Shown one piece after another: positions 1 to 8,487 of a stretch of 64,000 nucleotides of DNA. The translations under genes were made by a program, and so were the position numbers. Within the stretch, counting starts at the first letter, position 1; each line of letters begins with the position of its first letter. The stretch is taken from the NCBI GenBank assembly GCA_032433765.1, contig JAVIAB010000102.1:11251811-11315810 (forward strand). Direction: 5' to 3'. The DNA comes from Megaustenia siamemsis. Taxonomy: Eukaryota > Mollusca > Gastropoda > Stylommatophora > Ariophantidae. A model generated the notes under the pieces. That model searched no databases and was not told the origin of the DNA. It saw nothing but the letters and a program-made list of their open reading frames with translations.

Positions 1-276
1 TCCCTCGCCCTGGGAGGTCAACCGCCATCTCCCAATCGTTTGCTATGTCCAGGATAGTGAAGTCGCTCCAGTTGTTCTGCTTGGGGCGTGCAGCCTGTCC
101 CGCTCTCAAAAAGTAGGTGTTAGTCGTAGCTGGTCGAACTTTATTGTTGGCCTTCATCCGCGCCCCACCCACGGTGGCAGCCAGTTCATGCAGCACTCTG
201 TTGTGTCGCCACGTGTACCGCCCTTGACCTAGTGCTATCTTGCATGAGGAAAGGACCCTTGACGAATGCTCTAATT
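1..276 (-). mobile_element. C-terminal fragment of a retroelement-encoded protein, runs off the window
   Basis: Reading the minus strand from about 276 to 1 gives an open frame without stops. It contains EHSSRVLSSCKIAL, then GRYTWRHNRVLHELAA, then a linker, then WEMAVDLPGRG at the window edge. This order (SSCK..L, GRYTWRHxxVL, FLRAG, DWEMxVDL) is the pattern I remember for the C-terminal region of RT-bearing repeat proteins that are abundant in aquatic invertebrate genomes. That match is from memory. A stop lies just upstream (near 279), so this is a broken fragment. The rest of the domain would lie before position 1. No host function is implied. Confidence 0.6.
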
Positions 277-604
277 ATATTTTTTTTAAAAATCTCGCAT
301 TGAGTTTAAACTGAACGTTTTTATTTTATTTTCATAAGAAAAAACGAATGAATGAAAATAAAATAATATCTTATTAAAGCAACTATTATATAGTTATGTA
401 AGGTTTCCAGGAACTTTATAATATTCCACATTAAGAAGGAAACAAATGAGCATGTTGAATCTTAGTTGGAACTAAGAAATCAGTTTTTCCAATCATTTCA
501 TAACTGCGGCAGTGACCTCTTTTCTTCAGGATCTATTTTCTGCCAGTTCCTGCCAGTGAATAGACTCCATGGATTGTGCGGAGGAAACATGCATAAAATG
601 GATG
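277..604. other. AT-rich spacer, no gene seen
   Basis: This stretch is AT-rich with oligo-T and oligo-A runs near 281-360. I see no coding frame, repeat unit or RNA motif that I can support. Confidence 0.5.
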
Positions 605-835
605 GATAAAACCACGTGATAAGACATGGAGATCAAAATACATGGAGCCTCTCAAAAGCCTTGCGTAAACACCAGACTATAGTGTGGACCATGGAAAGAT
701 GGACTGAAGGAATATTAGAAATACTAGAAAACGTAAAAGATGCAGAGACCATCAGAAGAGCAAACGACCGCAAATTATATCTCCTTGCTCGACGCTGAAA
801 GGCAAATGAGGAAGGAAATAATAACAATAATAATA
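605..835 (+). mobile_element. 3' end of a LINE (family B), 5'-truncated
   Basis: The frame 616-798 ends in RWTEGILEILENVKDAET followed by RANDRKLYLLARR. The same C-terminus recurs at 27220-27340 (RKRWMNGILEALGN, then VKDHKLYLPSMLKG). Both copies run from the stop into a GGCAAATGAGGAAGGAAA string and a simple A/AAT-rich tail (here AATAATAACAATAATAATA). This is the post-RT tail of a non-LTR retrotransposon. Everything 5' of the last 60 codons is missing, as expected for 5' truncation during target-primed insertion. No target duplication was identified. Confidence 0.6.
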
Positions 836-1537
836 CAATGTAATTATACATACTAGTAGAATGTGAAGGAGCACCTAGGCTTTCTATGTGTCTCGCTGTG
901 CCCTTCCGAGATCTTTGTTATAACCTTCTTTCTGACCTTCAACTTTAACCTACGTCCACACAGCCGCCCAGTAGATTAAAAACTTCAAAGGCATAAATTG
1001 ACAATTAAAAAACAATAATGTTTAAAAGAAGACAATATGTAAGAGGTAAAATAGTTAGTTATCTGGTTCTTTATTACAAGTCACTCACTTCATTGCTTGT
1101 TTCATTCATTTTGTCAGTATTTGACTGTCTTTTGTTACAAATGAATCTGTCATTGTTATTGTTTTAAAACAATGTATATATTGTAAATATTTTATGACGA
1201 GAACAGTTACGGGAGATATTATTTTATTTCTTTTCTTAAAGTAGTCAACTCTTACTAAATACAAATTACGTTCATTATTTTCAGAAAAATGCATTAAATA
1301 TTATATAAAATTATCATTGAAATTGGAACGAAAACTTTCACAAGTTAATTCATTTAGACAAGAATCTTTCTATACGATAATAATGTATTATTGACGATAT
1401 TTATTTGTCTTTACTGATAAAGAATAATACGAAGTTTCTGACATTACGCACTGATTCATTATAATCTGAACTAATTGTGACAACACATGCAGGATATAGT
1501 CATTTGTTTAATTTCTGATCGGCACATCATGTGCTAC
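836..1537. other. AT-rich spacer, no gene seen
   Basis: AT-rich sequence with several short open frames on both strands, none with recognisable motifs or composition unlike the background. I see no supported feature. Confidence 0.5.
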
Positions 1538-1598
1538 ATCGCTTCTCGACCTTCTGGCTAAGATCAAAGTGTTCTTAACAGACCGCTTCTCGCCCTTT
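1538..1598 (+). pseudogene. Two tandem U2 snRNA 5'-end fragments
   Basis: From 1538 the sequence ATCGCTTCTCGACCTTCTGG followed by CTAAGATCAA matches the start of U2 snRNA (canonical ATCGCTTCTCGGCCTTTTGG, CTAAGATCAA). A shortened GT..GTTCTTA.CAG part follows, apparently missing a few bases. At 1581 the start recurs as CCGCTTCTCGCCCTTTTG and breaks off. The branch-point-pairing region and all later stems of U2 are absent, so neither piece can be a functional snRNA. The juxtaposition of two truncated starts suggests a processed or template-switched copy, or the head of a U2-derived SINE. The U2 identity is recognised from the conserved 5' sequence. Confidence 0.7.
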
Positions 1599-1919
1599 TG
1601 TTATCACGTAGTGGAGTGGTTATATTAATGTCTATTAGATTTAATTTACTGTGTATGTTTATCGTGGTGACGATCAAGTCACGAAAATGGAGGTGCCTAT
1701 GTATGATTTAGACGGAGACTTTGAAGGCAACCTAATTCATCGGAATGGCACACTCGTGCTAAGCATTTCATTACTAGACATTCCCTAGGTGAATTTCAAC
1801 ATTCTGATGGGGCGTAATGTCCGGTCCATCCAGAATCGGACAGAACGGCATCACAAGTTTGTACCGCTTGGAATACCCCTTCAAGTGGTACTTTACACTC
1901 AGCTCGGCGGCTCACATAA
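1599..1919. other. Unassigned sequence upstream of LINE D
   Basis: A 33-codon open frame (1687-1788) and other short frames occur, but I recognise no domain. The stretch may belong to an older repeat or to the 5' flank of the LINE D copy. Confidence 0.4.
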
Positions 1920-1924
1920 CCTAC

Positions 1925-1995
1925 TACCAAAAACTAGAAGGAAGAAAGATAGAGCTATCTTCACCTAAATTATCGATCAAAATTGAGCACTTGTA
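1925..1995 (+). repeat. Single LINE D 5' monomer (71-bp type)
   Basis: The string ACTAGAAGGAAGAAAGATAG, then AGCTATCTTCACCTAAATTA and TCGATCAAAATTGAGCAC, is the reverse complement of the 71-bp unit tandemly repeated at 63584-64000. Here there is one copy, just upstream of the ORF1-like region, in the same relative position as the array in the right-hand LINE D copy. It is read as a 5'-UTR monomer. Confidence 0.65.
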
Positions 1996-2054
1996 GAAAG
2001 AAAAGTAGAAAGGAGTCATCTATTGACTACCCCCCACAACTGACACAATTTTAG

Positions 2055-2790
2055 TTGAAAAACTTTATCGCAAAAATGATAGGCGACAACGATGCAAAAG
2101 CGGCTAGAATAGGCCTAACTTGTGACTGGATTTTTAGATATAAACCAACGCAAGGTGTTCAAATCTCTCACTACATGAAGGTCCGGTCACGAAATGGGAG
2201 GATCGTCACCACGTGGGTGGCACTGTATGACCGTCGTACTCAGCGTACGCACTGTACCAATGATGCCCACTGTGACAGTCAATGTCCATTGGGAACACTA
2301 CATGAAGGTCCGGTCACGAAATGGGAGGATCGTCACCACGTGGGTGACACTGTATGGCCGTCGTACTCAGCGTACGCACTGTACCAATGATGCCCACTGT
2401 GACAGTCAATGTCCACTGAGAAAGAAGAGGCAAGAAAGACGTCTCGAGGAGGAACAGGAGAGGCAAAAAATGATTGCCGAGGCGACAGAAACCAACAAGC
2501 AAGACCTCCCATCAAAGTTAACAGAGAAACAGATACAACCTGACTGTGTTACGCAGACAGTTACAAAAAAGAGACAATCGATAAAGAGCTAACCAAAGTT
2601 GATAACAAGAAGAAAGCCAGCGAGGCACCCAGCGACAGATTCGTCAAATTCCAGGCCCGAAAAAAGCGTCGTCACAATAGCCAATGGAAAAGCACTCCAA
2701 TAAAAACCACAGAACCCAAGAGTGAGAAGCGACCTATCCCATCTGAAATCTCGACAGTAGGGCCCTGATAAATAGACACAGACACCGATG
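2055..2790 (+). pseudogene. ORF1-like region of LINE D (broken)
   Basis: The frame starts MKNFIAKMIGDNDAKAARIG, continues through CDWIFRYKPTQG and RSRNGRIVTTWVALYDRRTQ, and then enters a highly charged part (KKRQERRLEEEQERQKMIAE, later ITRRKPARHPATDS). The minus-strand copy at 62745-63515 carries the same order (CDWMFRYKPTRG, RSRSGRIVNTWVTLSGRRTQ, RQSIRNRPKSITRRKPARHP). Its place directly upstream of an endonuclease-RT ORF in both copies, its basic character and its probable coiled coil fit a LINE ORF1, but I recognise no named RNA-binding fold. A 127-bp tandem duplication (2172-2418) and stops after 2590 break the frame. Confidence 0.5.
2172..2418 (+). repeat. 127-bp tandem duplication inside ORF1 of LINE D
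   Basis: The block beginning TACATGAAGGTCCGGTCACG and ending near CAGTCAATGTCCA occurs twice head to tail with only a few differences. The second LINE D copy has a separate 19-bp expansion at the same place (63195-63310). 127 is not a multiple of three, so the second copy changes frame. Confidence 0.85.
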
Positions 2791-2984
2791 AAGATTTGAC
2801 ACATGAGAAGTCAACGCCAAGGAAAAACACATATACAAAAATGACAAAAGCATAACTTTCTTTAAATTCATTATCAGGATTATGCATTTTGTGATTTACT
2901 TTATGTTTTCAACCACGATGGAGGCACATAAGTGTGACAGCTGAATATTTGCATAGTCCGATAATCACATAAGAGCATTTGAGT
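2791..2984 (+). other. LINE D sequence 3' of ORF1
   Basis: The stretch TTTAAATTCATTATCAGGAT to TAGTCCGATAATCAC is shared, inverted, with 62050-62270, where it directly precedes the endonuclease ORF. Here LINE D breaks off at about 2984 and resumes at about 5037. Confidence 0.6.
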
Positions 2985-3302
2985 GAAAATGCCAGTTTTA
3001 TTCTAACAATGTGTGAGCTAGGTTGTCGGGGTAGAGTTCTGCCCTACCAAAGGAGTGGTAAGACGTCTCCTTTCCTCCGCTAGTCTTCGGGACACCCTTG
3101 GGCAAGGTGGAGCTCCTGTTTAGCCTCCCTATTAGGGTTACGTGAAGCCATTGGAGCAGGTGGTGGATGTTGTTGTGGGAGCAGCCGACAAGTAATACCT
3201 GTTATGGTTCCCACTCCGTGATGGCAGGCAGAGGATCTCATGTATAGGTTGCGGTCTCCGACGATGACAGTCACTGCCAAGAAGGAGAGGAATTACAAAC
3301 TA

Positions 3303-3402
3303 TAGTCCGTTCAGAAATTCATAATCACACCTGAATTAGTTTTGTGTGATAACCGCTTGTTATTTTGGTTTCAAAATTTGCATGCAATCTTAGAATATTG
3401 AT
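3303..3402 (+). repeat. Left terminal inverted repeat
   Basis: About 100 bp, ending in CATGCAATCTTAGAATATTG at. It pairs with 4752-4851 with three mismatches seen by eye. Flanked outside by TA. Confidence 0.9.
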
Positions 3403-3800
3403 GACGTTATAGAAATATTTTTTGCTCTGAGAAATTTGATCTAGTTTAAATGTTTTCTTCTTTAGGCTATATTAAATTTACCCTGTTCGAATTTGACACC
3501 ATTTTAGGATATATACAGTAACTTGGTGCGGTCGATCACGTAAAATAGTTTGGCTATTGCAGAAACACTAACTTCAGGAAAATCCCGTGCACAAAACTGA
3601 ATTGTTATTGAACGACATGACGCACTACGGCCTTGGCATTAATTACAGAAGGGAAGGCGTATCTTATTAATTTTGTGAAGACTCAGTAGACAATTTGTTG
3701 ACTTTAAATACTAACATTTATATCTAAATTAAAATGAGTGTGAAATGCAAATTTATAACTAGGCCAGCGCATTATATTAACGCATGCTGGAAACACTGAA

Positions 3801-4437
3801 AACGGCCTTGTCCATGATGCGGGACTTATTATTTTCCAATCAAAAAGTACCGACGGTAGGGACTACCATACTGAAATGAATGGAAACATTTTCAGGAACT
3901 GGTTGGAAAACGATCTTGTACCAATCCTGGAGAGACCTTCATGCATAGTCATGGATAATGCATCATACCACAATGTCGTATCAGAGGAAGACAAAGTGCC
4001 TACTGCATCAAATACAAAAGAGCAAATTAGGACATGGCTTGCGAATGAAAATGTCAAATTTGACGACACATATTTAAAACCCAAATTGTTACAACTTGTG
4101 AAGAATACGAATAAGAAAAAGGTGTACCATGTTGACAAAATCATTGAGAAATACGGCCACACCTCTCTTCGACTCCCTGATATCATGCGCACCTTAATCC
4201 AATCGAACTTGTCTGGGCTCACGTCAAAGGACAAGTTGCAGAACAGAACAGGACGTTTAAAATGTGTGATGTTGAAGTTCTGACACGCGAGTCTCTCTCA
4301 AAAATAGACATTCCGTTCTTGAAGAAGTGTGTTGAACATGTGCTGCGTGTGGAAGATGAGTACTGGAAACGAGATGGACTACTATTTGTCCAGCCAGTAA
4401 TGATTATCAACCTCTTGGAATCGTCAGATTCGGAATG
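3801..4437 (+). pseudogene. Transposase C-terminal half (DDE_3-type), frameshifted
   Basis: The frame reads HDAGLIIFQSKSTDGRDYH, then IVMDNASYHN with the second catalytic Asp (codon 3954-3956), then TYLKPKLLQLVKN and YGHTSLRLP. At about 4179 the frame shifts, and the continuing frame gives YHAHLNPIELVWAHVKGQ with the catalytic Glu (codon 4205-4207), ending LLESSDSE and a stop at 4435-4437. 248 nt lie between the Asp and Glu codons, that is 82 to 83 codons, much longer than the 34 of classic Tc1. As I recall, an 82-residue spacing defines the DD82E ('Sailor') family. The first Asp and the DNA-binding domain are missing. Confidence 0.75.
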
Positions 4438-4751
4438 ATTAAAATTAAGATGAATTCAATTACAACTGCGGTTAGGACGTCCTGGGGTCTAATGGTGACC
4501 GAAGGACAAGACTAATTGTAACCAATTGAATTCATGTTTGCAAATACACATAACGAACAACACCCACAATTAAGCACTATGTAGATACGCCTCTGACAAG
4601 AATTGCAGTAAACTGGACAATTTAAAACGATTACTGTAAACTCTAAAATTTGAATCAACTTGTGTGATATCGTCATAAAAGATCAAAGGAATTCGCTGAT
4701 GTGCAAAATCTGTTGTGTTTGTGGAATAAAAAATACCAAAATCTTTGCGTA
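4438..4751. other. 3' noncoding part of the DD82E-like transposon
   Basis: No open frame of note. It lies between the transposase stop and the right TIR. Confidence 0.6.
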
Positions 4752-4851
4752 ATCAATATTCTAAGATTGCATGCAAATTTTGAAACCAAAATAACAAGCG
4801 GTTATCACGCAAAACTAATTCAGGTGTGATTATGGATTTCTAAACGGACTA
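4752..4851 (-). repeat. Right terminal inverted repeat
   Basis: Reverse complement of 3303-3402 with three mismatches. It ends GGACTA followed by TA. Confidence 0.9.
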
Positions 4852-4856
4852 TACCT

Positions 4857-5037
4857 TCTTATATTGGGCAGCATAATTATGCCAAAACACAAAGAGAGAA
4901 AATACTGGATAACTTGGTGTCATGGCATGGAAAAAGCTCAACAACAAAATAGATACGATGCACTGTAGACAGAAGATTGTGGAAGGACATGATCGCCTAA
5001 GCCAACCGGTATGGCACGTGATGATGATGATGTGTGA
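4857..5037 (+). mobile_element. LINE 3' terminus (family K) with TGA-repeat tail
   Basis: One frame contains DNLVSWHGK, then DRRLWKDMIA and ANRYGT, followed by TGATGATGATGATG. This is the usual C-terminal DRRxWRxMI.xAxxxGT ending of many LINEs with a (TGA)n tail. The aligned nucleotide sequence recurs, more decayed, at 24960-25147 and at 51085-51237. Only the last 60 codons or so remain. Confidence 0.55.
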
Positions 5038-5164
5038 GCACGTGGGTGTATGTGAATGTGAATGCAAGCCAGAGTGTACTTAAGTTGTCCAAACTATTAT
5101 TTTGATAAATACCTTTGCATTTATGTATATGAAAATAGTTTATTTATACAAATCATTCGGTAAA

Positions 5165-5560
5165 TGGCAGTAGCTATCATCATGTTTACATTAAATATTA
5201 GAGGTCTCAGGTCGAAATGAGATCACATCATAACACTCCTACACAAACACAAGCCAGACTTCATTCTACTACAGGAAACAAACATACATACAGACGACCT
5301 CGCATCACAACACGACTGGATTCGCGAAACTCGTGCTTCAGCCTAGCCACACTAAAAACGGGTTCAGGAGTTGCAGATCTACAACCATCAAACAGGGGGA
5401 CAATCGTTAGGACGGACAGGGACAGCGACGGTAAGACAGCTATAGTTCAAGTAAGAGACGACGACAAACACACACATACCATAGTTTGTATAGACACACC
5501 AGCACAATACGAACAGCAACCTATGTTTTATGACGAACTAGGGAGCTTGCTTGCAGGCTC
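5165..5560 (+). pseudogene. LINE D ORF2: endonuclease domain, first part
   Basis: From ATG 5165 the protein begins MAVAIIMFTLNIRGLRSK, has a stop, then LLHKHKPDFILLQETN, the two opening motifs of an APE-type (EEP) endonuclease: Asn in NIRG and catalytic Glu in QETN. It continues through LKTGSGVA and TIVRTDRDSDGKTAIVQVRD to QPMFYDELGSLLAG, partly in another frame. The right-hand copy (61390-61838, minus) is colinear. The domain is cut at 5560-5570 by a hAT-like insertion and resumes at about 6214. In a live LINE this domain nicks the target DNA; here stops and frame changes make it dead. Confidence 0.75.
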
Positions 5561-5570
5561 AAAAACAAGG

Positions 5571-6213
5571 CATGGTTGCCAACCTAGCGGATTTTCCGCT
5601 AGATCTAGCTGAATTGGAGCAGCGTCCAGCGGCTCAAAAAAAATGAATCCGCCTGGCGGATTTCTAGCGAATTTATTTTGAATGACAGCGGCAAATCACG
5701 GATTTTTTTATCATGATAATCGACTATTTTTATGTTGCCAAATTAAAATAGTTTCCATGTAATAATATAGTTGTAGTTGTGACTGTTACAAATCGAAATA
5801 ATAATTATTTTTCTTTAAATTTACTCTCCCATTTGGTTTGGAGATGCGTATTAATAATAATAATAATAAAATAGTACGTAGATAAATACTAATTTAATGT
5901 AAGTTTCCTATGTAATAAACTCTGGAAATCTGGGCACAGCCAGATATGAGACACTTAGTGGCCGTGTAAGAAGACTTATCAACCAGCATAGAACTGGAGT
6001 CGTCAGTCGCTGGACACTGAGGGAATTGCTGAGGAGGGGATCTGAGCACCTGTGGACATGTTCGGAGTGCAATGATGATGACCCGCAAATAACTCAATAA
6101 CTCTGGAAATATTTTTGGAAAATCTGGCGGAATTTTTCGGACAATCTGGCGGAAAATCGCGGATTTTTGGCCCCAGTCAAGCGTATTGACTCCGACGGCA
6201 GTTGGCAATCCTG
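5571..6213. mobile_element. hAT-like TIR element inserted in LINE D, carrying a LINE G fragment
   Basis: The colinear right-hand LINE D copy lacks this block, so it is an insertion. Its ends are CATGGTTGCCAAC and, inverted, CAGGATTGCCAAC, matching at 11 of 13 positions and resembling hAT termini. Flanking 8-mers (AAACAAGG, AACAGGGG) are a weak candidate for an 8-bp target duplication. Near both ends short TGGCGGA/GCGGATTT motifs recur on both strands, like hAT subterminal repeats. There is no transposase, so it is non-autonomous. Inside, 5926-6102 is the 3' end of LINE G. Confidence 0.6.
5926..6102 (+). mobile_element. LINE G C-terminal fragment within the hAT-like element
   Basis: The frame gives LSGRVRRLINQHRTGVV, then RWTLRELLRRGSEHLWTCSE and NDDDPQITQ followed by a stop. 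It matches LSGHIRRLINQHRTGVI to NDDDPLITQ at 56560-56705. It is the extreme C-terminus of the RNase H-bearing LINE G, in + orientation. The lack of a clear retroposition target duplication around it suggests capture or an older insertion into the transposon. Confidence 0.65.
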
Positions 6214-6480
6214 AACAGGGGACGTAATATTATTTTAGGGGGAGACTTTGACTGCGTCCTGACGCATATGGACATCGTGGGAGGAGATGTTAGGAAGCAG
6301 ATACGAAGATGAAATAAAGGAAGGCAACCACCAACTGGATATTTTCCAAATAATAATTGACACTCACGGTTTGACTGACGCATACACGTACCCACATGAC
6401 ATGCACATCACACACAAAAATCACTCCCACAACAGGGCAACACTGTTAGACAGAATTTACCTCCCGTTCACTCGCTTCAT
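6214..6480 (+). pseudogene. LINE D endonuclease domain, second part
   Basis: After the insertion the frame gives NIILGGDFDCVLTHMDIVGG, corresponding to the catalytic GGDFN motif of APE-type endonucleases (Asn changed to Asp here; the right-hand copy keeps GGDFNCVL). In another frame HNRATLLDRIYLPF gives the DRIY motif. The last motif, TDHKAV, lies inside and after the 32-bp array (6550-6560, 7380-7390). Several frame changes show that this copy is inactive. Confidence 0.7.
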
Positions 6481-6483
6481 CAG

Positions 6484-7480
6484 CCGGACCAGACATTATA
6501 GACACACTCCAGTTTACAGGCCAGACATTATAGACACACTCAAGTTTACAGACCACAAGGCAGTCATCCCAACCATTAACACCGCACACACAAACACTCA
6601 CATCAGCCAGACCAGACATTATAGACACACTCCAGTTTACAGACCAGACATTATAGACACACTCCAGTTTACAGACCAGACATTATAGACACACTCCAGT
6701 TTACAGACCAGACATTACAGACACACTCCAGTTTACAGACCATACATTATAGACACACTTCAGTTGGAAGATCAGACATTATAGACACACTCCAGTTTAC
6801 AGACCAGACAATATAGACACACTCCAGTTTGCAGACCAGACATTATAGATACACTCCACTTTACAGACCACACATTATAGACACACTCCAGTTTACAGAC
6901 CAGACATTATAGACACACTCCAATTTAAGACCAGACATTATAGACACACTCCAGTTTACAGACAAGACATTATAGACACACTCCAGTTTACAGATCAGAC
7001 ATTATAGACACACTCCAGTTTACAGACCAGGTATTATAGACACACTCCAGTTTACAGGCCAGACATTATAGACACACTCAAGTTTACAGACTAGACATTA
7101 TAGACACACTCCAGTTTACAGACCAGGTATTATAGACACACTCCAGTTTACAGACCAGACATTATAGACACACTCCAGTTTACAGACCAGACATTATAGA
7201 CACACTCCAGTTTACAGACCATGTATTATAGACACACTCCAGTTTACAGACCAGACATTATAGACACACTCCAGTTTACAGACCAGACATTATAGACACA
7301 CTCCAGTTTACAGAACAGGCATTATAGACACACTCCAGTTTACAGACCAGACATTATAGACACACTCCAGTTTACAGACCACAAGGCAGTCATCGTAACC
7401 ATTAACACCGCACACACAAACACTCACATCAGCCAGACCAGACATTATAGACACACTCCAGTTTACAGACCACAAGGCAG
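6484..7480 (+). repeat. 32-bp minisatellite derived from LINE D coding sequence
   Basis: The unit ATTATAGACACACTCCAGTT + TACAGACCAGAC (32 bp, for example starts at 6495 and 6527) repeats about 28 times with point variants. The single-copy parent is visible in the LINE itself: the unit encodes PDIIDTLQFTD, which runs into HKAV, the catalytic SDH-like motif of the endonuclease. A longer block (ACAAGGCAGTCAT... to ...ACTCACATCAG) also recurs at about 6555, 7380 and 7470, giving a second-order repeat. 32 is not a multiple of three, so each unit changes frame. Confidence 0.9.
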
Positions 7481-8010
7481 TCATCGCAACCATTAACACC
7501 GCACACACAAACACTCACATCAGGAGGTCACCTCACTGGAAATTCAACAACACCCTACTGCAGAACAAATCATATAAAGAACATATAACCCAAATTATCC
7601 ATTTATACACTGACGACAAAAACATAGACGACGTACAGTAACACTGGGAACTCATGACAAACACTATACGAGAAAGAACACAGATTCTAGCACTGCGGAT
7701 AAACAAAGACAAACTAAGACATGAGAAATTTCTAGAAGAAGCAATGAAATTAACAAAACAAGGCCTAAACATGTCTTACATAACATTGCTCCGCAAAGAC
7801 AACATAGACAAATCACTTCTTATAAACTACAGACCCATTTCACTACTTAACACAGATTACAAGATTCTAACAAAAGCATTAACAAACAAACTCAAACCTT
7901 TCATGACGACACTCATTCATAAAGATCTACAGTGTACATGGTAGAAATATCCACCAGCATACGCTTTATACGAGATATTATAACGTACACACTCAGCATG
8001 AATGTTGTTG
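7481..8010 (+). pseudogene. LINE D ORF2: linker and start of reverse transcriptase, truncated
   Basis: The frame continues TINTAHTNTHIRRSPHWKFN, then a stop at about 7639, then 7654-7941 with YITLLRKDNIDKSLLINYRP and ISLLNTDYKILTKALTNKLK, the first conserved block of LINE RTs. Between EEAMKL and YITLLRKD about 150 residues of the usual linker/finger region appear to be missing (internal deletion). After a frameshift near 7930, RNISTSIRFIRDIITYT follows and the homology ends near 8010, so the catalytic FADD/YADD box is absent. Confidence 0.7.
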
Positions 8011-8142
8011 AGATCGGATGAAGTTATTGTGCTCAATTATATATATTGAATCACACCAGCACATGCTTCACTTTGTTGCTGTGAAAACCAGGTGTGATAG
8101 ATTAATCCATAAAAGTACTGGGTGAACATTAGGAAGTTGTTA

Positions 8143-8400
8143 ATGAACTATCTATCTATCTACTGTCCTTTTGAGCCGAAGACAGCACATAGGGCAGAAC
8201 CAATCTCAAAAACAGAAACCTTGCATGTCAAAATGGCACATATTGCGGAGATCACTGCTTCTAAAATCTATGGCTCTGTTTCCATAACAATACTTTTTAC
8301 AATGACAGCTTGTCAAGCCATCAATCAATCTCCTTAGTCGCCTCTTACGACACGCTTGGAAGGTCACAGTGTCACTATTCTTTACTCATAATGAAGCCCC
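8143..8400 (-). mobile_element. SINE-like element sharing a 3' tail with LINE E
   Basis: On the minus strand the piece ends TTGGTTCTGCCCTATGTGCT, then CGGCTCAAAAGGACAGTAGATAG. LINE E ends TTGGTCTACGCCCTATGGGC, then CGGCTCGAAAGGTCAATAGATAG with the same (ATAG)n tail. Upstream on that strand is GTGTCGTAAGAGGCGACTAA, a string I associate with invertebrate short repeats (memory only). No RT is encoded. The reading is a SINE or other non-autonomous element using the LINE E 3' end. An A/B box promoter was not clearly found. Confidence 0.45.
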
Positions 8401-8475
8401 GGTAACACACATGACGTTAATGAACTAATGAACTATTATTATTTTTCCAAGTATAACGAATCAGTAAAATACTCC

Positions 8476-8487
8476 TTTAGACATTAT
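8476..8487. repeat. Target-site duplication of LINE E copy 1 (left)
   Basis: TTTAGACATTAT here and again at 9638-9649 flank the LINE E copy exactly. Confidence 0.8.

Larger units (their letters stand above)
3303..4851 (+). mobile_element. TIR DNA transposon of the IS630-Tc1-mariner superfamily (DD82E-like), defective
   Basis: Two inverted terminal repeats of about 100 bp (3303-3402 and 4752-4851) differ at only three positions by eye. Each end starts TAGTCCGTT and is flanked by TA (3301-3302, 4852-4853), the target duplication of this superfamily. Between them lies a transposase remnant. The 5' half of the coding region (helix-turn-helix and first catalytic Asp) is gone, so the copy is non-autonomous. 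Near-identical TIRs suggest a not very old insertion. Confidence 0.85.
2985..5036. mobile_element. Composite block inserted into LINE D
   Basis: Comparison with the uninterrupted - strand copy (62000-62060, where TCCGATAATCAG runs into TGTGCACGTGGG) shows that about 2 kb here is extra. It holds a relatively GC-rich segment (3004-3300) of unknown origin, a 1549-bp TIR transposon (3303-4851) and a LINE 3' end with a TGATGATGATG tail (4857-5037). The order suggests nested insertions. Confidence 0.55.

Noticed and set aside
633..851. Minus-strand frame with a hydrophobic N-terminus (MYNYIVLLLLLFPSSFAFQ)
   Set aside because: It is the antisense of the LINE B C-terminus and its AAT tail; the hydrophobic run comes from the (AAT)n tail.
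1538..1598. Functional U2 snRNA gene
   Set aside because: Only the first 30-45 nt are present, followed by a second truncated start; the conserved later stems and Sm site are missing.
6484..7480. Regular 32-bp repeats resembling a CRISPR array
   Set aside because: Units are directly adjacent with no unique spacers, the unit is part of a LINE coding sequence, and the setting is an animal genome.
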